From Massospora cicadina (taxonomy: Eukaryota; Entomophthoromycota; Entomophthoromycetes; Entomophthorales; Entomophthoraceae): 64,000 nt of DNA. The stretch covers positions 248,001-312,000 of the forward strand of contig JAKSZP010007880.1 in the NCBI GenBank assembly GCA_022478985.1, read 5' to 3'. This document shows positions 56,641 to 64,000 of this stretch, in pieces. Position 1 is the first letter of the stretch. Each line of letters begins with the position of its first letter. A program made the position numbers and the translations under genes. Under the pieces are notes generated by a model. The model did no database searches. It was not told where the DNA came from and worked only from the letters and a program-made list of their open reading frames with translations.

Positions 56641-57080
56641 GACATTTTCCTAGTAAAATATCCTACTGATGCACTATCCCATCTTCGCCTACTTTTAACA
56701 TGGCAGCCGCTATGGCGAAGTTGGAGGAATCAGTAGACACAATGAACTCTTTGGAAGAGTCGACATGGTGTAGTATGGATGTGGACAACAGGGTGCATTT
56801 CACAGCTTGGAAAGTATCCTCCAAAATTGGAGACCACTGAAGCACTTTTGCACCATTATCACTATACAAGGGCGCTGCCACCTCAGAAAGGTTTGGCGTG
56901 AACTTCTTGAAGAACGTACACAACCTCAAAAAAATCTTCAATTCTTTTTACTGAAGTAGGGGTAGGCCACTCACAAATCGCCTTCTCCTTGTCTGGAGTT
57001 ACCATGTGTCCTTGGTCAAACACGAAGTAGCCCAGAAAGGTGACCTGGGACTTGAAAAATTCACAGTTGCTGAACTTCAA
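56641..57080 (-). pseudogene. RT connection and RNase H start of H
   Basis: 57080-56883 and 56941-56663 overlap: KFSNCEFFKSQVTFLGYFVF, then FKKFTPNLSEVAAPLYS, then FIVSTDSSNFAIAAAMLKVG with the first RNase H Asp intact. Confidence 0.8.
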
Positions 57081-57144
57081 CGCAAGGCTGACTGCCTATA
57101 ACTGCTCCACCACTTGCCAAAGGTGTACTGCATGGGACTCCTGA

Positions 57145-57600
57145 TCAGTGGAAAACACCAAAATTATCCATGTAAGCAACCGCGCATACCACTAACAAGT
57201 TTCCCAATGCTGCATCAATGTGGCGTTGAAAGATAGCAGGGGCATTCTTGAGACCAAAGTGCATGACCTGAAACTGGAAAATCCCTTTTCTGGTATGAAA
57301 GGCGGTTGACCATTCTTGTCCCTTTTTAATATGAATTTGAATGAACGCATTGAGGCAATCCAGCTTGGAAAAGACCTTAGCCTTCTCCACATAGCTCGCG
57401 ATCTGAGAGTCCAAAGGGATGGGATGAGATCTGGTACAGTGACGTTGTTAAAGTTCCCATAGTCCACACACGGGAGTAGGGTACCATCAGACTTCTCAAC
57501 AAAGAGAAGTGGGGAGCATACAGGGGAGGTACACTGAAAAATCGCACCTTTGGCTAACTGTTCCTTCACCCACACATCCAACGCCTCTTCCTCCAGGACA
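57145..57600 (-). pseudogene. Reverse transcriptase of H
   Basis: The fingers are at the end of the long frame 57950-57192 (SPVCSPLLFVEKSDGTLLPC). After a shift, 57414-57145 gives VFSKLDCLNAFIQIHIKKGQ (first Asp) and FGLKNAPAIFQRHIDAALGN. Then comes AVAYMDNFGVFH. The active site is YMDN at 57163-57174, as in E. Confidence 0.85.
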
Positions 57601-58260
57601 TTCAATGGGAAAATGGGGGAAGATATATGCACCAGATCCACCGTGAGCTTAAAGTCACAATCAAACTCAGAGTGTTCAGGGAGTGCATTGGCGGATGCTG
57701 CATCAAAAGAGGATTCCAAACCCTCCAAGCATGAAGTTATAGGAACCTCCATTGAGGGCTTCAGCAAAGGGGAAAGGCTATAAGAGTGAAGGTTGGGCCA
57801 GTGGGGCACTTTGCCCTGGGCGTTAGCCTCATACAAAGGAAGAACTATCATGCAACCATTCTTTAATGTAAGGGATAAGGTATTTTCTTTCAAGTTGGTT
57901 TTAACGTCAAACTTCCGCCACCACTCCACTCCCAAAATGAGAGGGAACAAGAGGCTTTTTTATAGCCTGGAAGTGATTGGACAAGTGGTATTTGCCAACC
58001 TAATAGTCCACTGTCCCTCTAATATCCAGAGTGGGAATACCTTGGGACACCCCTGCCTTAACCACACTACCTGGCAAGTAACTCAGCTCCAGGTAGTCGG
58101 CTAGGCATTGGTCCATAAAGTTATTAAAGGCGCCAGTATCCACCAGTACAGTAGTGCTTAATTTCCTAATGGGATTAAAGGGTAGCAGACAGTAGAAAAA
58201 ACCCCGAATGGTCTTGATTAATAGCAGACAACACCAGAACATCACCAACAAACTCATCTT
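57601..58260 (-). pseudogene. Protease and linker of H
   Basis: 58257-58000 holds STTVLVDTGAFNNFMDQCLA with an intact DTG. The 252-codon frame starting at 57950 continues with PLILGVEWWRKFDVKTNLKE, the second protease block (LILGxxWL). It then crosses the linker into RT. Confidence 0.83.
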
Positions 58261-58962
58261 CTGGCATTAGCGCATAAAAAAGTGTGCTTTGGAATAATAA
58301 AAGGGGGAGGATTAGTTGGCCACTCTTAATGCTGAGGCCATATACCCCACCATACCTTCTGCAGGTGCATAAACTTTATCATACTTAAAACGAAATTTTT
58401 TTCTTTACTTACTGAGTGCCCCAGATCATGGTAGGGGTCAAACGAGGGTTTTCAGGGGTTATTTGATATACTGGAATAGGGTTCTCATCCAAGCCATAAT
58501 ATCTAGTAAAAGGCTCAGAGGTTTGGATAAGATCTTCGTCATAAAACGTGTTTTTAGATGCAAATGACCCTATTCCCCCAACTGCAATGGAAGGCCTGAC
58601 GTTATCCAAGGCCAACACCCCCAGGCCCATCTGCGCCAATTCCACCAGCATGGTCTGGATGCGCTGGTGAAGGAAAACTCATTTATTGAATTTGAAATTG
58701 ATAAATTTGGTGGAAAGTTGAGGCATCACAACTTTTGAACTATAAAGCGTCCATATCCACCAGGTACAAATATGAAGGGTGGATACTTTTTAGTTGTAGG
58801 AAACCATAATAACGTTGAGTTGCTTCAACATTCAGAGAAAAGAGAAAACAATGGTGCAGCTAATGACAGCCAAATCCCACACCCAGCAGCTACTGGTCCC
58901 ACTTTGGAAAGTTCCACATGGAAAAAATTTGTGCACATAGATTAAAGAAGCTGGTCAACTAA
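58261..58962 (-). pseudogene. Gag remnant and leader of H
   Basis: Only 700 bases before the 5' LTR. 58651-58409 is open (81 codons, LVELAQMGLGVLALDNVRPS) with no knuckle. After the LTR on minus comes TTAGTTGACCAGC in primer-site position. Confidence 0.5.
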
Positions 58963-59819
58963 TGTAAGGAGAGTGTCTATAACTCTCCTATTCCCAGCGT
59001 GGTAGTGCTCAGTGCACAGGCCCAACGCCAGGGAACTAGCCGATATAACTAAAGTCAATATTGCCCCAGCACCCTCTGCTGGGGCAATAATAACTTAAGC
59101 AAAAGCGAGCAATTATCAAGGTAAAACACCAACCAAAAATGACATGGTGCACTAGGGGAGAAATGGGAAACGTCCCAGGTTAGAGGGAACCTTGGCGAAC
59201 CAACAGTGCACTAGGGGATAGACTAATCATAGATAGAATGTTGTGGTTAAGGTAGCGTGAGACAACCTTAAAGGGATCTGCGCACAGGATCATTTGGATT
59301 AGCATTTTTTAAAAAAAAATGGTAAAATGGGGAAATTTAATTTGGGAATTTGACCAACAAGGAGTGTTGGATATGGGAAACAAAATTAAAAAATATTGGG
59401 GGAATAAGGGGCTTGCTTCAGTGGGCCCAAGCACTGACCCACCAATAGGCCAACACTACCATCCAAATTGGTTAAATATGCCGAAACTAACTTCACTCAA
59501 GTAATTAATTGAAGTTGGATCTGACCTGAACGCGTTTTTTTGTAAATAGAATGGGTTTTGAAACCACATTCCTTGACTAACCAAATGGAACCATCCACAT
59601 TTATTTGATAGACTATCCATTTTAACGCCTGGGCTGACGTAAGGGGCTGGGCATTTGGCACCTCACTAGTACCAACCTGGGCATATTTAGCCTTTACCCA
59701 ACGTTGGTCTAGTGTATGCCTAAGGTCAGGGAGGGCCTGTAACTTCACTTTCTGGGAAACCTGGCGCCCAGCCTTATCCTTGGGGTTGTTCCCCACTATG
59801 ATGTCATGTGACTATGACA
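58963..59819 (-). repeat. 5' LTR of H
   Basis: TGTAAGGAGAGTG to GACTATGACA, 857 bases, followed by ACTCC. Hairpin at 59060-59088. Confidence 0.9.
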
Positions 59820-59849
59820 ACTCCATAGTAAAACCATTGAATCTGTTGA

Positions 59850-60690
59850 AGAAACTAAAATCAACCACTCACCAAACCTAATTGAACCTATCACATCAAC
59901 CAATCACCAACTGTATACAGAAACCAGTGAGCCTACTGAATTCAACAAATTTACCACCAACTGCTTACCAAAACCAATGAGCCTAATGAACTGATTAAAT
60001 TTCCATCTGCTTACTCAAAATTATTGAGCCTATCAGTTGCCCAAATAACAACAAACCGCTCATCCAAAATGATATAAAGATTAACATTTTACTTTTATAT
60101 TTATGATAAGTTATATATATGCCCTTTATTTAATTTTATATAAAAAATAAAATAAAAACAGCTAAGATGGTTTCCAATGTCCATAAATTTTGAGCAAAAT
60201 TGGCTATTTTTGGTATATGTGTTTATGAGTTGATATTTTTTTACATAAGCATACGGTAATATTTATCTTTATATATGAATAGTGATTTAAATAGAGTATA
60301 GAGATAGTTTTATATGTAATAATTGGGAAAAAGAATTGTTCTTAGAAAATGCATAAAAAATTTGGGGAAACCACCTTAAAAAGTGCACTATAAAGTTTGA
60401 AATAATTGATAAAGCTATGAATAGTAAATAATCTTTTTAAGTTGGCACCATACTTCAAACTGACTTAAAGAATTTTGATACTAAATTAAAATAGAGCTTA
60501 TATTAAATTGGGTCTAAGTATAAACTATAAGCAACTAAGAATATATAGTGCTAAGTATATATTATAAATGGCTACTTTATGTTATGTTAAAATACTGCAC
60601 CAACTTCAAGGAGATTTTTATTGATTATTCATAGTTTATCAAATAAATTTATGATTTTAGTTCATTTTTTGAGTCAGTTCTTTTTCACAT
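59850..60690 (+). repeat. AT-rich direct repeat, copy 2
   Basis: Partner of 52330-53345, without the SINE. It begins with the 50-bp minisatellite units. Confidence 0.65.
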
Positions 60691-61315
60691 TTTTTATATA
60701 AATACATCATATATGATACATGATGAAAAATTAATAAATGTTTAAAGCTAGTTGTTATAATTTTAACACTATATTGGAGATACGCTGAAGAGGGTGCACA
60801 GGGTTAATAATACTGAGAAATGGATGGACAATATGGAGATTGTGTGTCCTAGGATAATTAACTAAATTTAACAAAAACTTGAAGCAATTTATTCAACTAA
60901 AACCCTTTATTTTCTATATTATATATTCACAGCTCTACCTCAAACTCTCATCTTCTTATTCACCAAAAGATTGCTCCTTTCCAAACATCTCATATTGCTT
61001 ACATGTTAGTGACTCTGGCTGAAGCCAACCCTTTTGCATAGACCCTTCATTCTGCCATATTCTCATTGGTGCAGCAGACTCTATCTTCATTAAATTCACA
61101 ATTACCTAGTTTGAGGCGATATAACAATTATTCATCATGCATTGACATTTCCTAACTGCCTAATCATTATATTTTTTGTGGAATTCCTCCTATAAATAGA
61201 GGTCAACTTTTTATCAACTCAGACACTTGGTAATACTCATATAGGCCTAATAATGATGGTTAACCAATGATCCACCGGTGTTATTTTGGCTTATCATCAA
61301 TTAATATAGATTTCT
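60691..61315. other. AT-rich stretch, no gene
   Basis: No motif or open frame of note. The region up to 61315 is plain AT-rich sequence. Confidence 0.45.
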
Positions 61316-62212
61316 TGACATTACACCCCTTTGACTGGATGATAAGATGTACAACGTTTCTTCAGTCAACCTGATGCAGCCCACCACACACTAGCAACCA
61401 CAAGCTTGTGACTTCAACTTTTTCTTCTGATTATGGCTTGATGCAGATCTGACTGACTTAGGTCACATCCCACTTTCCTGGTTCCCTCTTCCTCTGGCCA
61501 ATAAAGGAGATGCTGAAATGGACGCTGTGACCTATCTGGCCCAGGAGGAGCTCCTTCCTGAATTCTTCAGCCATCTATCTGACCTAAACGCCCCCTTCAG
61601 GGACATAGTGACCCAGTTGCACTGGGGGAGGGGAGCAGAGCTAAGGCCCTTTGTTAAATGAGGCAGCCCAGCTCCTGGCGGATGGCTTCAACTGTCTAGT
61701 GATCCCGCCTCCCGCCAAGCCTCGTCCCATGGTATTGTCAGACCATCAGATGCTGTGCTTCATGTGGTGGGTGGTAACCATCTGGTTGGGGTCCTTCCCC
61801 CACGCTCCAACCCACTTCCAGTCCCTAGGAATAAACTCCTAAAACAAATTAGATGAATTGCATGCAATCTGGGGTTGCTGCAGTGTTTTCAGTCTTAGTG
61901 CTAACAACCCAACCTGATACCTCCCCATCATGGCACTTCTTGGCAACATGATTGTTGGCACTACAGTTCTTTGGACTAGTGCCAGGGTTCACGGTGGCTT
62001 GAAGCTGGAAAAATTGAAAAGAGCGCCAAGGAGGAAATGGGAAAAATGGGTTAGAATACCGAATATTTTATTTAACTAAAAGGCTTCAATATTTATAGGG
62101 TGCATTGGGACTCAGTGCCTTTGGGATCGTTGGGGCCTCATCTAATCAGAATCTTTACTGATCTTCTGGAATGGCCTCCTCGTGGGCGTCCTTAATGGAT
62201 AGCGTCGCTCAC
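61316..62212 (-). repeat. Possible 3' LTR of J
   Basis: It lies just past J's integrase end. On minus near 62085-62100 it has CTATAAATATTG, then AAATAAAATATTC, a TATA and polyadenylation-like pair spaced as in the D LTRs. The edges (TGACATTACACC at left) are guesses, as the partner LTR is outside the window. Confidence 0.35.
61436..61845 (+). other. G+C-rich open segment, unidentified
   Basis: One plus frame is open from about 61436 (DLGHIPLSWFPLPLANKGDA) to a stop near 61660. Another (61651-61842) continues with LLADGFNCLVIPPPAKPRP. The contrast with the AT-rich left flank is sharp. I recognise no family. It may be part of J's LTR or a captured host fragment. Confidence 0.35.
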
Positions 62213-62608
62213 CTGACTGTATGGGTGGAGATGCCCCACGTGACTCAGGAATAGGTGAGGGTGATCCTGAAGTAGATTTAGCTCGTGTATGTTTGATGAC
62301 CAATTCAGCATGGCCTGATTTGGAAGATGGAAATTTGATACAATTTTTATTTCAAATCCTGACAAGGCCCCCTCAAGATCCTGTCGGAGGGGGGTATATG
62401 GCTGGAGGAACTGACCATGCACCCAATTTACAACAGTCCCTTGATTGATGTTGGCAATGGAATACTTGGACTTCACCTTATGTATGACTTTGTAGGGTCC
62501 AGACCACAGTATGTCGAGCTTATTCTGTCAGCCTCCAGGTCAATGATGATAAAAGAGAATGAGGTCACCTAGTTGAAAATCTGGTAAGGAGGGTTGTCTG
62601 AGATTTTA
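62213..62608 (-). pseudogene. Integrase C-terminal domain of J
   Basis: Minus reading gives NKLDILWSGPYKVIHKVKSK, then YSIANINQGTVVNWVHGQFL, the GPY-type fold. The open frame runs on to 62192 with no recognised motif. Confidence 0.7.
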
Positions 62609-63204
62609 TTAGGATGTCTCTCTTCCAGTGGTGGTGATAATGCCTTTAGTGTCTTGGGCTTGGAGCTGGACAATTTCATTGGCTAGAGCCCTCATAGTTA
62701 AATTGGAGCTCTCGGGGGTGGAGGTTTCAAGCAGGGGCTGGATGCTACTGGGTAGCCAAGGTGCCCGCCCATACAGGGCTTCGAATGGGGACATCTTGAT
62801 GACACAGCGATAGCTTACCCGGTAGGCAAGCAAGGCGCTGGGCAGATAATGGTTCCAATGGGCAGGATCTGAAGCAGCCATTTTCTGTAGAATGGAAACA
62901 AGAGTTCTGTTAGTGCATTCTACCGCCCCATTAGTAGAAGGGTGGTAGGGGGCAGCGAAACTCTGGGTAATGCCAAATAGTGAAGTTAGTTCTGTACTAC
63001 CTGGAAGGTGAAGTTCAACCCATTGTCCAAAAGCAAGGTCTGGGGGCACCCGTGATGGGTGAAAATGGAGCGAACTAGAGATAGGGCGGTAGCCTTAGCA
63101 ATGGCTGCAGGGACTGAGATTGCCTTGACCCACTTAGTTAAGTGGTCTACAGCTAGGATAATATACTTGTGACTACGCAGCCCAGTGGGAAGGGGACCCA
63201 CCAC
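62609..63204 (-). pseudogene. Integrase core of J
   Basis: Two frames joined by one shift near 62990. The first has VGPLPTGLRSHKYIILAVDH (first Asp) and CPQTLLLDNGLNF (second Asp). The second has PYHPSTNGAVECTNRTL (Glu), then LPSALLAYRVSYR. All three catalytic residues are present and the spacing is close to 35. Apart from the shift the core looks complete. Confidence 0.87.
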
Positions 63205-63279
63205 GTTGATACTAACGACATTGAAAGGTTTGGTTGGGGCAACAACTGAGTGCTGATATTGAGGGTTGGCCCGGTCTTG

Positions 63280-63435
63280 GGATCAGCAGGTCATATAAGC
63301 TTCCAGAACCTCTTGGATGGTTTCTACCATTCAGTACCAGTAGCAGCGTGACTTCAGCCATTCATGGGTCTTCTTAACCGCACCATGTCCAACAGTAGAA
63401 TGGCCTTCCAGGATGACGTCAGTTTGAGAGGAAGG
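63280..63435 (-). pseudogene. Integrase zinc finger of J
   Basis: EGHSTVGHGAVKKTHEW at 63361-63412 gives H-x3-H. Then EVLEAYMTC follows, where the first Cys of the pair reads Tyr (C-x2-C to Y-x2-C). One stop precedes it. Confidence 0.75.
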
Positions 63436-63975
63436 TCAGATGTAGGGAAGCCACTTCTTGTTGACCCTCTTGTAGAGTAGCCCATCCTTGATTTGAGTGT
63501 CTTGAGTCATTTGGCAGAGTTTGGCCTGAAACTCAGGGGTTTCCGATTCCCATTGTTCAGGATGTCCTATCAGGTTGTAGAGCTGATCTTCCTCTGGGAT
63601 CAGGACCGCTAATACTGGCATCCTGGAGAGGCCGTCAGCATACTGGTATATAGCGCCTGCACAGTGGATGATGGTGAAGTCATAGCTTTTCAGTTGTAGG
63701 GCCCACCTGAACAACTGACCATTGGGGTCTTTCATTTGTTGCAGCCACTGGAGGAAAGAATGGTCTGTAATAATAGTAAAATGTGTACCGTAGAGGTAGG
63801 GCCAAAAATATTTGATGGCTAAAAGAATAGCTAGACATTCCCTCTCAGTGACACTGTAGTTCCACTCAGCCTTGCTTAGTGTCTTACTAAATTAAGCCAC
63901 AGGATTGACCTGGTCCTCATTGTGCTGAGCCAGTATAGCTCTGACGGCAACATTGCTTGCATCCATAAACAGCAA
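63436..63975 (-). pseudogene. RNase H of J
   Basis: MDASNVAVRAILAQ (first Asp), FSKTLSKAEWNYSVTERECL (Glu) and TIITDHSFLQWLQQ (later Asp) are all present. WALQLKSYDFTIIHCAGAIY and ADGLSRMPV complete the domain. A single stop (VA-stop-FS, Tyr in relatives) interrupts it at about 63893. Best kept RNase H in the window. Confidence 0.87.
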
Positions 63976-64000
63976 GAAAGGTTGGTCAAAGAAAGGATGA

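Larger units (their letters stand above)
53856..59819 (-). mobile_element. Element H: chromovirus with both LTRs
   Basis: LTRs 53856-54708 and 58963-59819 enclose the minus-strand protease, RT, RNase H, integrase and an almost intact chromodomain. Gag is reduced to about 700 bases. It interrupts the region between the two AT-rich direct repeats. Domain wording places it with C. Confidence 0.9.
62213..64000 (-). mobile_element. Element J: gypsy pol, truncated by the window edge
   Basis: RNase H and integrase read on minus with few lesions; RT and upstream lie beyond 64000. It is close in wording to G (FSKxLSKAExNYxVTE, HHGCP) but better kept. No chromodomain is seen after the GPY-type tail. 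Confidence 0.82.

Noticed and set aside
1..64000. Host genes, tRNA, rRNA, CRISPR or bacterial operons
   Set aside because: No conserved non-transposon protein, no tRNA cloverleaf apart from the SINE head, no regular spacer array.

Overview
The window is a stretch of eukaryotic repeat DNA made almost entirely of decayed retrotransposons stacked inside one another. I find no convincing host gene, tRNA, rRNA, CRISPR array or prokaryotic operon. The elements are Ty3/gypsy LTR retrotransposons, one LINE of about 5.3 kb, a tRNA-derived SINE and one LTR element with almost no internal region. Chromodomain-bearing gypsy elements (chromoviruses) and a LINE ending in a reverse-transcriptase zinc finger fit a large repeat-rich fungal genome. 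That is only an inference, because nothing here fixes the organism.

Layout. 39-2340: relic A (minus). 2497-3842: three abutting LTR fragments. 3843-14736: element F (minus), a gypsy relic split inside its reverse transcriptase by chromovirus E (4487-10931, duplication CATAT). About 14765-43848: element B (plus), the outer shell of a nest. Its 5' LTR is split by element G (14840-24819, minus). G is itself split by LTR element D (17737-20030, duplication CCACT) and by an F-family LTR (16477-17568). B's 3' LTR is split twice, by the LINE (32040-37300, 17-bp duplication) and by chromovirus C (37437-43704, duplication GATAA). 44100-46690: relic I (minus). 48550-50313: an unrecognised minus-strand relic with a CCHC knuckle. 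52270-60690: AT-rich direct repeats holding a SINE and chromovirus H (53856-59819). 61316-64000: element J (minus), which runs off the window.

The genes do not cooperate in a pathway. They are repeated copies of one replication machine: Gag, protease, reverse transcriptase, RNase H, integrase and, in E, C and H, a chromodomain. Every copy carries stops or frameshifts. D has no coding capacity and the SINE would need LINE enzymes. Frame, target-site duplications and paralogous empty sites give an order of events: B and F are older than what lies in them; G, the LINE and C came after B; D and the F-type LTR came after G; E came after F; the SINE post-dates the repeat it sits in.

Points most worth a second look: the D element with 1058-bp LTRs and a 178-bp structured interior; an inverted hairpin core between the two LTRs of H; an almost identical patch inside the otherwise diverged LTRs of C; Asp-to-Asn changes in the RT active-site motif of all three chromoviruses; a primer-binding-like motif shared by five families; a 49-bp poly-A insertion with a perfect 17-bp duplication; and the unidentified CCHC relic.
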